Part shown: piece after piece, positions 28,717-36,530 of the stretch
Numbering within the stretch: the stretch's first letter is position 1
How the letters are laid out: the number at the start of each line of letters is the position of its first letter
Assembly (NCBI GenBank): GCA_002344525.1
Contig: DDTJ01000042.1
Location: 46,846-110,845 of the forward strand
DNA from: Akkermansiaceae bacterium UBA2367
GTDB lineage: Bacteria; Verrucomicrobiota; Verrucomicrobiia; Verrucomicrobiales; DEV007
Direction: 5' to 3'
DNA length: 64,000 nucleotides
Made by a program: the position numbers and the translations under genes
Notes under the pieces: generated by a model
What the model was told of the DNA's origin: nothing
The model's database searches: none
The model's input: only the letters and a program-made list of their open reading frames with translations

Positions 28717-30162
28717 TCAATGCGCCTTCGCCCTCCGGATCATCTCCGCCTTCCGCTCGTGCAGACTCCGCTCCACCCCGGCGGGATATTCGTGAGGATG
28801 TTGAAGACGTTTCACCGACGCGCCCAACTTCGCAAGCTGCTCGCGACCGCGCTGCTGGATTTTCGGCAGGGTCGGCAGATCCACTACCAATTCGCCGCCG
28901 CGATAGACGGGCTGGAGGAGATCCTCCCATGTTGCTTCTTCGGGCATCGTCTTCGTCCGTGTCGCGTCCGCCGGATGCATGATCGTCACGGGCTGGGCAA
29001 GCCCGCTTTCCTCGTCGAAGATCGCGTCGCCGCGAAATTCGCCGTCCAAGGTGAAGCGCCGCACCTGCTGGATGCCCGGATTGCTCGTCTTCACCGCCTG
29101 CTCGCTGAGCTTGATTTTCGGCTCCCACGCGCCTGCCTCGTTGCGGATCGCGCCGAGCTTGTAGACGCCGCCCAGCGCCGCCTGCTCGCCTCCGGTGACG
29201 AGGCGCGTGCCCACGCCCCACACGCCGATCTTCGCGCCTTGATGCTTCAGGCTTTCGATGAGGTGCTCGTCGAGGTCGTTGCTCGCCACGATGGAGGCCT
29301 CGGGAAATCCGCCTTCGTTGAGGATCCGCCGCGCTTCGATGCTGAGCCACGCGAGATCGCCAGAATCGAGGCGAATGCCGGACAGTTTGTGCCCGCGCTT
29401 GCGCAGTCGCCGACCCACCTCCACCGCGTGCCGGACGCCTTCCAGAGTGTCGTAGGTGTCGACGAGGAAGACGCAATTGTTCGGCAGGGCCTCCGCGTAG
29501 GCCGCGAAGGCCTCCGGCTCGCTGTCGAAGGACATCACCCACGAATGCGCGTGCGTGCCGCGCACGGGGATGCCATGCCGCAGGCCCGCGAGCACATTCG
29601 AGGTCGCCGCGCAGCCGCCGACGAAGGCCGCGCGGCTCGCCATCAGGGCGCCGTCCGGTCCCTGTGCCCGCCGCAGGCCGAACTCCAGCACCGGCTCGCC
29701 CCGCGCCGCTTCGCACACGCGGGCCGCCTTCGTGGCGATCAGCGTCTGGAAGTTCACGAGGTTCAGCAGCGCCGTCTCCACCAGTTGCGCTTGCAGCAGC
29801 GGCCCGCGCACGCGGAGAAGCGGTTCGTGGGCGAAGACCGCGGTGCCCTCGGGGATCGCGTCGAGGTCGCAGCGCCAGCGCATTTCCCCTAGGTAGTCGA
29901 GAAAGCCGCGTTCGAACAGCGGTGCTCCGTCCCGTCCCGGCAGCGAGGCCAGATAGGCGAGTTCCGCGTCGGAGAAGCGGAAGCCCCGCAGCCACTCCAC
30001 CACATCGCCCAGCCCGGCGGCGAGCGCGTAGCCGCCTCCGAAGGGCAGCTTGCGGAAGAAGAGGTGGAAGACGGATTCCTGCTCCGCCTTGCCGCATTTC
30101 CAGTAGCCCGCAGCCATGGTGAGCTGGTAGAGGTCGGTGAGGAGGGGGGTGTTGGCGTTCAT
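28717..30162 (-). CDS. pncB: nicotinate phosphoribosyltransferase
   Basis: Makes nicotinate mononucleotide from nicotinate and PRPP, the first step of the Preiss-Handler route. The 481-residue length and motifs fit the family: LTDLYQLTMAAGYW at the N-terminus, FGLRRAQGPDGALMASRAA, the regulatory His in VRGTHAHSWVMSF (about 203), SGIRLDSGDLA and the phosphate loop GVWGVGTRLVTGG. The ATG at 30162 lies 5 bp after the DraG stop; the longer open frame upstream overlaps that gene and is spurious. Coupled with pncA it completes nicotinamide salvage to NaMN. Confidence 0.95.
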   Translation of the reverse strand: MNANTPLLTDLYQLTMAAGYWKCGKAEQESVFHLFFRKLPFGGGYALAAGLGDVVEWLRGFRFSDAELAYLASLPGRDGAPLFERGFLDYLGEMRWRCDLDAIPEGTAVFAHEPLLRVRGPLLQAQLVETALLNLVNFQTLIATKAARVCEAARGEPVLEFGLRRAQGPDGALMASRAAFVGGCAATSNVLAGLRHGIPVRGTHAHSWVMSFDSEPEAFAAYAEALPNNCVFLVDTYDTLEGVRHAVEVGRRLRKRGHKLSGIRLDSGDLAWLSIEARRILNEGGFPEASIVASNDLDEHLIESLKHQGAKIGVWGVGTRLVTGGEQAALGGVYKLGAIRNEAGAWEPKIKLSEQAVKTSNPGIQQVRRFTLDGEFRGDAIFDEESGLAQPVTIMHPADATRTKTMPEEATWEDLLQPVYRGGELVVDLPTLPKIQQRGREQLAKLGASVKRLQHPHEYPAGVERSLHERKAEMIRRAKAH

Positions 30163-30167
30163 GGATT

Positions 30168-31190
30168 TCAATAGGGTGGAAGGAAGCGCCGGAATCCGTG
30201 CAGAAGCACCACGGCGAGGAAGAGGGCATTTCGCATCAGGACGAAGGGCCAGAAAATGCGGGGTGCGCTGCCAGCGCCCGTCTCCATGGCCTCCGCCAGA
30301 CACCGGAGATGTGCCACGGAGCGCGGCCAGTCGCAGATGCCGTCGATCCATGCCTTTGGAATGCCCGGCTCGCCCGTTTCGGCACCACAGATGCCGCCGG
30401 TGATCGCGGCGACGGTGTCCGTGTCGCCTCCACAGGCGATCACCGAACGCACCGCCGACTCGAAGTTCCCGCGATGCCTCAACCAAGCGTAGAGCGCCAC
30501 CGCAACGGTGTCGGGAGCGAAGCCGCTTACACGGTTTCCGCATCCGATCCCATCCGCAAATTCCGCAACCGTCCGGGCAGCGGCCAAGTCGGTCTTCAAG
30601 GTGGCGAAACGCGATCTCATTTCGTCGCTTTCCAAGTGCGTCTCCAGCGTTCCGATCACTTGGACGTTGGGAACGGAATTCGCCGCCATCGCCGCCGCCT
30701 CCGCGACCAGCACGGCGGATTCCTCGGCGCGAGGGTCGCGGTGGGTTACGCGGCAGGCGGCGAGGGCGAACTCGCGTCGTTTCTGCGGTTCATGGTGGAA
30801 GAACACCCCGACCACCGCGCTGCGCATCGCCGCTCCATTGCCCGCCGAGCGCACTCCCGCTTTCGAAGCTGGAAACCCCATCCAGAGCCGCAGGATCGCC
30901 TTTGCCGTGCCCAGACCGACGCCTGCCGGAAGCCCCAATAGCCACCATCGCAATTTCCAAGCAAAGGCCCGCTGGAACTGCGACGCCTCCTCGTGATGAC
31001 CCAAGAGGGTCGAGGCCAGCATCAAAGAGTGTTCGGTGTCGTCGCTGAACAGACCCCGCCCGAAAAGCAGCCGGTGTCGGATCTCGCTAAAGGCCGTGAC
31101 GCGCCTCCGGGAAAGGCCCTCGTAGGGTAGGCCGAGCGAGTCTCCGACCGCCGTGCCGAGGAGGGTGCCGAGGAGGGGAGAGGGATTCAT
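30168..31190 (-). CDS. ADP-ribosylglycohydrolase (DraG family), copy 1
   Basis: Removes ADP-ribose from proteins, nucleic acids or small molecules using a di-magnesium site. In 340 residues the metal-binding motifs are complete: GTAVGDSLGLP (residue ~12), FSDDTEHSLMLAS (about 48, with the SDDT), GNGAAMRSAVVG (about 117) and GGDTDTVAAITGGI (about 265). The start codon overlaps the kptA stop as ATGA. The partner substrate is unknown; being coupled to KptA, it could act on ADP-ribosylated RNA or protein ends. Confidence 0.92.
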   Translation of the reverse strand: MNPSPLLGTLLGTAVGDSLGLPYEGLSRRRVTAFSEIRHRLLFGRGLFSDDTEHSLMLASTLLGHHEEASQFQRAFAWKLRWWLLGLPAGVGLGTAKAILRLWMGFPASKAGVRSAGNGAAMRSAVVGVFFHHEPQKRREFALAACRVTHRDPRAEESAVLVAEAAAMAANSVPNVQVIGTLETHLESDEMRSRFATLKTDLAAARTVAEFADGIGCGNRVSGFAPDTVAVALYAWLRHRGNFESAVRSVIACGGDTDTVAAITGGICGAETGEPGIPKAWIDGICDWPRSVAHLRCLAEAMETGAGSAPRIFWPFVLMRNALFLAVVLLHGFRRFLPPY

Positions 31191-31732
31191 GGAAACTGGA
31201 TGAATTGCGGCGGAACCTGCTCCACGAGCCAGACGCCGTTGGTGCTTCGAAAGAACTCGTGTCCGGCGAGATGCATTTCTCCGGCTAGGATGGTGAGGAG
31301 CACGGGTTTCCCATGCCGCGCCCCGACTTCCATCGTGATCTTCGTCTCGGCGGAGAGATGGACGTGATGTCTCTGCATCTTCAGCAGGCCTTGTTTGCGG
31401 ATGGAGTCGAGAAAGCGTGTCGCCGTGCCATGGTAGAGCCGTTCGGGAGGAGATTGTGGCGCATAGTCCAAGTCAACCTCCACCGAATGCCCTTGGCTGG
31501 CCCGGATGCGTGTGCCGTCCGCGCTGAATTCGAAGCGCTTTTTCGCATTCGTCGCCACGACTTGCTCCAAGTCCGTTCGCGAGAGCGGGCGGCCTGCCTT
31601 GGCGCAGCCGGCGAGCAATGCCTCGACAGTCGTCCATCCAGCCGGGTCGAGCGTTATCTGGGCTTCTTCGGGCCGGTGCCGAAGGACGAGGCTGAGGAAC
31701 TTGCTGGTTCGGGTGGTCTGTTCGGGGGACAT
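31187..31732 (-). CDS. kptA: RNA 2'-phosphotransferase (KptA/Tpt1)
   Basis: Transfers a 2'-phosphate from RNA to NAD+, releasing nicotinamide and ADP-ribose 1'',2''-cyclic phosphate; family members can also ADP-ribosylate 5'-phosphate nucleic-acid ends. The 181-residue length is standard. Seen: SKFLSLVLRHRPEEA, GWTTVEALL, the FEFSADGTRIRASQGHS active-site stretch, LYHGTATRFLDSIRKQGL and HVHLS. The ATG at 31732 follows the methyltransferase by 32 bp; its stop overlaps the DraG start. No tRNA splicing ligase that would leave a 2'-phosphate is in view, so its bacterial substrate is open. Confidence 0.95.
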   Translation of the reverse strand: MSPEQTTRTSKFLSLVLRHRPEEAQITLDPAGWTTVEALLAGCAKAGRPLSRTDLEQVVATNAKKRFEFSADGTRIRASQGHSVEVDLDYAPQSPPERLYHGTATRFLDSIRKQGLLKMQRHHVHLSAETKITMEVGARHGKPVLLTILAGEMHLAGHEFFRSTNGVWLVEQVPPQFIQFP

Positions 31733-31764
31733 GGGGAATGAGGGTTGGTTGGACGGTGATTTCT

Positions 31765-32523
31765 TCAGCCCGCCGCCTCGCAGACGAGGATTTGCTTCGG
31801 CGACCGGGCCGTGAAAGGGCTGCCGACGTAGTCGCCGAGACGTTCGACCACCTTCAAGCCGTTGAGCTGGCAGAGCGCCAGCAGCTCCTGCGGGAAGAAC
31901 ACCCGCATGTTCACCTGCTTGGTTCGCAGGAGTTGGCCCGAACGGAGATAATAGAGATCGAAATGGAGCACTTGGGTGTCGGCGGCATATTGGCTGGCCA
32001 CCTCGACGGTGATGGGACCGTCTTCGGCTTGGGGGATGGTTTTGAGCACGTGCCGGTCGGCGGGGGTCTTCAGGAGCTTGGGCAGGGAGGGATTGAAGAC
32101 ATCGATGACGAGCCTCCCGCCGGGCAGAAGGCCGGAGCACGCGCCACGCAAAAAGGCGCAGGCGGACGCCACATCGAGGAGATGCTGCATGGCGTTGGTG
32201 GCGGAGAACATGAGCGAGAAGCGCCGGGGAAGCCGCATTTCACGGCAGTCCTGCTCCAGCCAGGCGATGTCCACGCCGACGGCGGCGGCGTTGAGGCGGG
32301 CCTTGGCCAGCATGGCGGGGGAGACATCCAATCCGGTGATGTCCACTCCCTCGCGGGCGATGGGGAGGGTGAGCCGTCCCGTTCCGCAGGCCACCTCCAG
32401 CACGGGGCCGTCGGCGGCGCGAGCCAGTTGGCGGAAGAAGGGCAGCTCATGGTTCCGCTCGGCGAACTCCATGTCGTAGAACTCGGCGTCTTCGTAGAGG
32501 GACAGGCAGTCGAGAGGGATCAT
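31765..32523 (-). CDS. class I SAM-dependent methyltransferase
   Basis: A 252-residue Rossmann methyltransferase. Motif I is VLEVACGTGRLTLPIAREG (about 45-63), the acidic strand end is ITGLDVSPAM, and later motifs are WLEQDCREMRL and GLLPGGRLVIDVFNP. The acceptor is unknown. The start ATG at 32523 lies 10 bp from the left end of a MITE that separates it from the upstream aminotransferase gene. It may modify the product of the radical SAM/aminotransferase pair, or methylate RNA ends handled by KptA. Confidence 0.85.
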   Translation of the reverse strand: MIPLDCLSLYEDAEFYDMEFAERNHELPFFRQLARAADGPVLEVACGTGRLTLPIAREGVDITGLDVSPAMLAKARLNAAAVGVDIAWLEQDCREMRLPRRFSLMFSATNAMQHLLDVASACAFLRGACSGLLPGGRLVIDVFNPSLPKLLKTPADRHVLKTIPQAEDGPITVEVASQYAADTQVLHFDLYYLRSGQLLRTKQVNMRVFFPQELLALCQLNGLKVVERLGDYVGSPFTARSPKQILVCEAAG

Positions 32524-32533
32524 GTGGCAAAGG

Positions 32534-32762
32534 TTAGGAGACTGTCGAAAAACCCCGCAATAGAAAATCTTGGTTGTTTTCGGCTGGGAAATCAGCGGCT
32601 TTGCCGGGAACGTGTTCAATCGACCCTGCGGGCGGCGTCCCTTTTCCCGTCTGGCTGCGTTGCTCCTCGGTCGCGGGGGCAGCCCCGCTCCTTCGTCGCG
32701 CCTTGCCATACGGAAAAATGACTCGCCGTTTTCCATCACGGGATTTTTCAACAGCCTCCTAG
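32534..32762. mobile_element. 229-bp MITE-like element inside the NAD operon
   Basis: 34-bp imperfect terminal inverted repeats at 32534-32567 and 32729-32762 match at 27 of 34 positions; their core is AGGAGRCTGTYGAAAAA. The centre contains GGCTGCGTTGCTCCTCGGTCG, a word I have seen in widespread short palindromic elements. It has no coding capacity. The right repeat contains the stop codon and last four codons of the aminotransferase-like gene, showing insertion in or next to that gene's 3' end. Confidence 0.75.
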
Positions 32763-33725
32763 ACTGCTGAGGAGAGTGAGGTCGTCGCACGGCGATCCGA
32801 AAACGCTCGCGGGCAGACCGAGGACGCCCTGGTCGAGCAAGGCGTCCCATCGGCCCATGACGGGCACGAAGTAGCTCGTGGGATCGACTGGCATGGGTTC
32901 GCAGGGAAGGCTGTGGATCGCGTCGAAAAGGCGTTTTTGGGCGGAGACGAGCGCCTCGGCCACTTTCTCCGGCAGGTCGGCGTGCCGGGACATCAGATGC
33001 CTCGCGGTGGCCAGATGGGATTGCGGCGGCGCTTTGTCGCGGAATACAGGAATCCAATCCGACGCATCCTGCTCGGGTATGAGCACGACGCCGAAGCAGC
33101 GAGGGTGCAGCCAGCCCTTGGTCAAGGAATGCAGCACGATGGTCTGCTCCGTTTCGAGGAGCCGCAAGGTGAGGTCGTCGAAACGCGTTCCGAGCTGATA
33201 GACCGTGTCCAGCAGGATGCGGCGGCGGTGGTCGACGGCGAGCCAGTCTTCAGCGTTTTTTGCACTCAAGGAACGACCTCGCGGCTTGAGCGGATGCGTG
33301 ATGAGCAGCCATTCGTGCTCCACATCCGCCGGGAGCGGTTCCTCCGGCCAGCGTTCGACGGGCAGCGTGGGAAAGGTCCTGGGGCGATGCCCGTTCGCCT
33401 TGGCCAGCTCGTGATACACGGGGTAGTTGTCCGACGGCAGCCAGAGCAAGCATCGTTTTCCCGAGAGGTGGCGGAAGAGCGTGTCGAGGCCGTCCCGCAC
33501 GCCGCATGAGACGAAGGCGCGGCGCGAGGTCTCCTCCGGCAGGCCGTGGAGTTCCGTCCATTGGCTGGCGAGGTGGCAGCGATGCACCGTCCCGTCCGCG
33601 GGCGGGGCCGGTTCCGGAACGAGCCGCGCGAGGGCGCGGTAGAGGTTGGTTTCCGCGAAGTCCCGCAAGGACGGGCGCTCGGCGAGGAGGCGGGAGCGGA
33701 GGGGTTGGAACTCGGCGAAGTTCAT
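32748..33725 (-). CDS. PLP-dependent aminotransferase-like protein
   Basis: A 325-residue protein with fold-type I aminotransferase features: GVRDGLDTLFRHL near 75, LLWLPSDNYPVYHELA, the Asp-Tyr pair in ILLDTVYQLGTRF (about 182) and a probable PLP lysine in HSLTKGWLHPRCFGV (about 212). It resembles a short histidinol-phosphate aminotransferase. The last residues (LGGC) and the stop codon are encoded by the right end of the MITE, so the natural C-terminus may be altered or cut. Its start overlaps the radical SAM gene's stop by ATGA, implying a joint function. Substrate unknown. Confidence 0.75.
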   Translation of the reverse strand: MNFAEFQPLRSRLLAERPSLRDFAETNLYRALARLVPEPAPPADGTVHRCHLASQWTELHGLPEETSRRAFVSCGVRDGLDTLFRHLSGKRCLLWLPSDNYPVYHELAKANGHRPRTFPTLPVERWPEEPLPADVEHEWLLITHPLKPRGRSLSAKNAEDWLAVDHRRRILLDTVYQLGTRFDDLTLRLLETEQTIVLHSLTKGWLHPRCFGVVLIPEQDASDWIPVFRDKAPPQSHLATARHLMSRHADLPEKVAEALVSAQKRLFDAIHSLPCEPMPVDPTSYFVPVMGRWDALLDQGVLGLPASVFGSPCDDLTLLSSLGGC

Positions 33726-35044
33726 GCGGTCAGAGCGAGGTCGATTTCGCTGTGGCGGTCCTCCAGCGACACGAGGCAGCGGCCGTCCGCCATCAGGTTC
33801 CAACTGCGGGCGATGCCGTGGTGCCGCTCCCAGAGAAGGCTCGGCTCGGTGTAGGCGGCGATCCGCATTGGGACACCCCGCCATTCGCCGAGGAAGACGG
33901 GCGCTCCCCAAGGCAGACGGTCGGTCTCCGTGAACCCATGCTTCGCGGCGAAATCGAGGACCAGAGAGAGTGGCGCCTGGTGTTCGTGGCTCCACGCATT
34001 GGCCGCGTGGCGGTGATAGACGGATTCCACGCTGGTGCTCACGTAGAGCTCCTTGAAGCACAATTCGCCCACCCCGAGGCTCGCCGCCCAAGCGACATAT
34101 TCCTCCATCGATTCCAAGTCGTCCACCCCGCCGCGCTGGAGCACGCAGGTGAGGCGGAAGCGCAGCTCCGGCCAGCGTTCCCGGCCCTTGCGCCAAGTGC
34201 GGGCGAGTCCGGCCACATCCGTCTCCAAGCTCATGAGGCGGGTGCTCGTGTCGTCGTCGTGATGGTGTCTGGAAACGGCCAGCACCTTCAATCCGGCGTC
34301 CGCATAGTCCTCCATCATGCGGGTCCGCGCGTCCCCGTCCTTCCGGGCGAGATGGTGTCCGTTGGTGATGAGCACCGCCTTTCCCAGCGGCTCGCCGGCT
34401 CGGATCAGCCCGCGCATCAGCTCGTGGCGCAGCAGGCCGGGTTCGCCGCCGCCGGTGATCACGAAACGCTCCGCTCCCCGCCACGCGGCCTCGTGGACAT
34501 GGCGCAGGACGGCCTCCAAATCCAGCCGCGCCTGGTCCTGCTCGGCGGAGGCCGAGGCGTCCGAGAAGCAGAAGGGACAAGCCGCTTGGCATCCCCGCGC
34601 CACCGGCAGCACGGAGAAGGATCTCGGCCGCAGAGCCTCGAAGGGATGCAGGCGTTCATGTCCGAGCCGGAGCGCCTCCGCCATGACCTCTTCGAGAATG
34701 GCGGGAACCGGATTTCCCGCGGCATCCAGCCACGCCACTCCGTTGAGGCGGATCCACCCGCGCTCCACGTAGCGGCCGATGCCGGTGCGCGTGTTCTCGC
34801 GCAGGTCCTCCGTCGGCACCTGTGTTTGCAGCGCGACGAGCCGGTCGCCCGCGATTCCCAATTTCGCGAGCAGCCTCCCGGCCTTGTGGATTCCGGCGGG
34901 CAGCTCCGCCTCCCGCAGCAGGAAGAAGCGGTCGGGGAAAGTGCTCTCCGGGATCGCCTCCTTCGAGTAGCGGCGGGCATACTTGTCGTAGCCGCGCGCG
35001 AAGTTCGAGAGGACGATGATATGCCAGAGGGTTTCGGTGCTCAT
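33722..35044 (-). CDS. radical SAM protein of unknown function
   Basis: A 440-residue radical SAM enzyme. The cluster motif CQAACPFCF (Cys about 151, 155 and 158) and the SAM-binding GGGEPGLL (about 192) are clear. Residues 1-120 form an unrecognised N-terminal domain (YDKYARRYSKEAIPES, LLREAELPAGIHKAG). The C-terminal part (SWNLMADGRCLVSLED) resembles the end of MoaA/PqqE-like proteins but lacks an evident second Cys cluster. The gene is coupled by ATGA overlaps to the DraG gene before it and the aminotransferase gene after it. A joint role with NAD-linked nucleic-acid or nucleotide modification is inferred only from context. Confidence 0.8.
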   Translation of the reverse strand: MSTETLWHIIVLSNFARGYDKYARRYSKEAIPESTFPDRFFLLREAELPAGIHKAGRLLAKLGIAGDRLVALQTQVPTEDLRENTRTGIGRYVERGWIRLNGVAWLDAAGNPVPAILEEVMAEALRLGHERLHPFEALRPRSFSVLPVARGCQAACPFCFSDASASAEQDQARLDLEAVLRHVHEAAWRGAERFVITGGGEPGLLRHELMRGLIRAGEPLGKAVLITNGHHLARKDGDARTRMMEDYADAGLKVLAVSRHHHDDDTSTRLMSLETDVAGLARTWRKGRERWPELRFRLTCVLQRGGVDDLESMEEYVAWAASLGVGELCFKELYVSTSVESVYHRHAANAWSHEHQAPLSLVLDFAAKHGFTETDRLPWGAPVFLGEWRGVPMRIAAYTEPSLLWERHHGIARSWNLMADGRCLVSLEDRHSEIDLALTA

Positions 35045-35982
35045 GGGTTTGGAGGGAGGGATTCGCAGAAACGTCCGAAAAGCGTCCGCAGGTCGTCTTG
35101 GCGGGGCAAGGCGGCGACCCACTCCGGCGGGATGGCCTGTGTGCCATAAAGCAGGCCCGCGAGGCCTCCGGCGACGCATCCGGTCGTGTCGGTGTCGTCG
35201 CCGAGATTGACGGCTTTGAGGACGCATTCGGAGAAGCTCGTCGTCGTCAGCAGGCACCAAAGCGAGGCGGTGAGGGTGTGGATCACGTAGCCGCCCGAAC
35301 TGACTTCGTTGGAGGGCCAGTTTGCGAAAGATTCGGAGAGCAGATCTTGGAATGCGTCCGTCTCGGGGCCGTAGGGGAACAGGGCTCGGAAACGTCGGCG
35401 GCAACGTTCCAGCGCCTCCTGCGGCGGACGGCCACCGAGCAATTCCGAAACGAACATCGCGTGGAAGACGCAGGCGAGCCGGGAGCGGTCGTGGCCGTGG
35501 GTGATGGCCGAGGCGCGTTGGACGTGATCCGAAAGAAGGTCGTCGTCGAGGTCCGCGCAAGCCAAGGCCACCGGCAGGATGCGCATGAGCGAGCCGTTGC
35601 CGTTGTCGTATTGACCTCGCCCGCCCGCTTGCTCCGCCGGGATGCCGGAACGGATGAGCCCGAGGGCGTTCCGGGTGGCGATGCCGATGTCGAAGACCTG
35701 ACCGTGCGCGGTCCAGTGTCCGAGATCGAGCCATTTCACGAAACGTTCGCCCATGTCTTGTGGATCGTAGCCTTTTTCCACGAGGCTTTCCACGGAGCAG
35801 AGCAGCAGGGCTCCGTCGTCCGACCAGGTGCCGGCGGGCTGGTGGTGCGTGCCGTAGGCCCGCATCCCGGTCACCGGGTCCGCCTCCCGCGCCTTTCGCG
35901 GGGCGAACTCCACCGGCACGCCGAGCGCGTCGCCGACGAGCGAGCCGTGGAGGCCGCCGAGAATGCGATCGGTTCTGGTCAT
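35041..35982 (-). CDS. ADP-ribosylglycohydrolase (DraG family), copy 2
   Basis: A 313-residue DraG homologue. Motifs: GSLVGDALGVPVEF (residue ~12), TWSDDGALLLCSVES (about 50), YDNGNGSLMRILPVA (about 120) and NLGDDTDTTGCVAGGLAGLLYG (about 250, quoted in two parts as NLGDDTDTTGC and VAGGLAGLLYG). The first metal motif reads SDDG where most members have SDDT, which may change metal affinity. The start at 35982 overlaps the phosphatase stop as ATGA and is preferred over a longer frame. It differs much from copy 1, so the two likely act on different substrates. Confidence 0.88.
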   Translation of the reverse strand: MTRTDRILGGLHGSLVGDALGVPVEFAPRKAREADPVTGMRAYGTHHQPAGTWSDDGALLLCSVESLVEKGYDPQDMGERFVKWLDLGHWTAHGQVFDIGIATRNALGLIRSGIPAEQAGGRGQYDNGNGSLMRILPVALACADLDDDLLSDHVQRASAITHGHDRSRLACVFHAMFVSELLGGRPPQEALERCRRRFRALFPYGPETDAFQDLLSESFANWPSNEVSSGGYVIHTLTASLWCLLTTTSFSECVLKAVNLGDDTDTTGCVAGGLAGLLYGTQAIPPEWVAALPRQDDLRTLFGRFCESLPPNP

Positions 35983-36530
35983 CGTCCTGTCCTCCATTCT
36001 TGGACGAAACGCTGTTGCTGCCAAGTCTCGGGAATTTCCCCGAAATGCCGATGCGCGTGCGCCGTGAGCCGACTCAGCCTTTTCAAAGGGTCCGCTTCGC
36101 CATGTCGGGCCAGCCAGCAGCCGACGACCGTGCAGGTGCGCCCCCGGCCTCCCCAGCAATGGATGTAGAGACCGGCGTCAGTGGTGAGGACGGCGTCGAT
36201 CCAGTCCAGAATGCGGACCATCGCCTCACACGAAGGTGTTTCGAGATCTTGGATGGGAAAGCGTTTGCACAAGGCCCACACGCCGCGCTCTTCGGCGAGG
36301 CGCCGGAATTCCCCGTCGTAGGCTTGGAAAGAACGGCCCGCATGGTCTTTCTCCTGTGGTTCCATCAGGTTGAGGATATGCGTCACACCGCAATCCAGCA
36401 GGGCTTCCAGCTTGCCGCGCATGACCGAGGGATCGCGGTCGCCGGGATAGAAGCCCGCGAGGAAGCGGCCGGGGATGACGGAGTAGCTGCGGGTGAAGGG
36501 CAGCGCTTCGGGGATGGGTTGGGGTCTCAT
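35979..36530 (-). CDS. protein-tyrosine/dual-specificity phosphatase-like protein
   Basis: A 183-residue cysteine phosphatase. The P-loop HCWGGRGRT (Cys about 125) fits HCx5R, with the preceding strand LYIHCWGG and a candidate general acid in FPIQDLETPS. The N-terminal part GRFLAGFYPGDRDP looks like the usual DUSP entry. In this setting it may act on a small phosphorylated metabolite such as ADP-ribose 1''-phosphate made from KptA's product, but this is inference. Its start overlaps the Nudix regulator's stop by 4 bp. Confidence 0.85.
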   Translation of the reverse strand: MRPQPIPEALPFTRSYSVIPGRFLAGFYPGDRDPSVMRGKLEALLDCGVTHILNLMEPQEKDHAGRSFQAYDGEFRRLAEERGVWALCKRFPIQDLETPSCEAMVRILDWIDAVLTTDAGLYIHCWGGRGRTCTVVGCWLARHGEADPLKRLSRLTAHAHRHFGEIPETWQQQRFVQEWRTGR

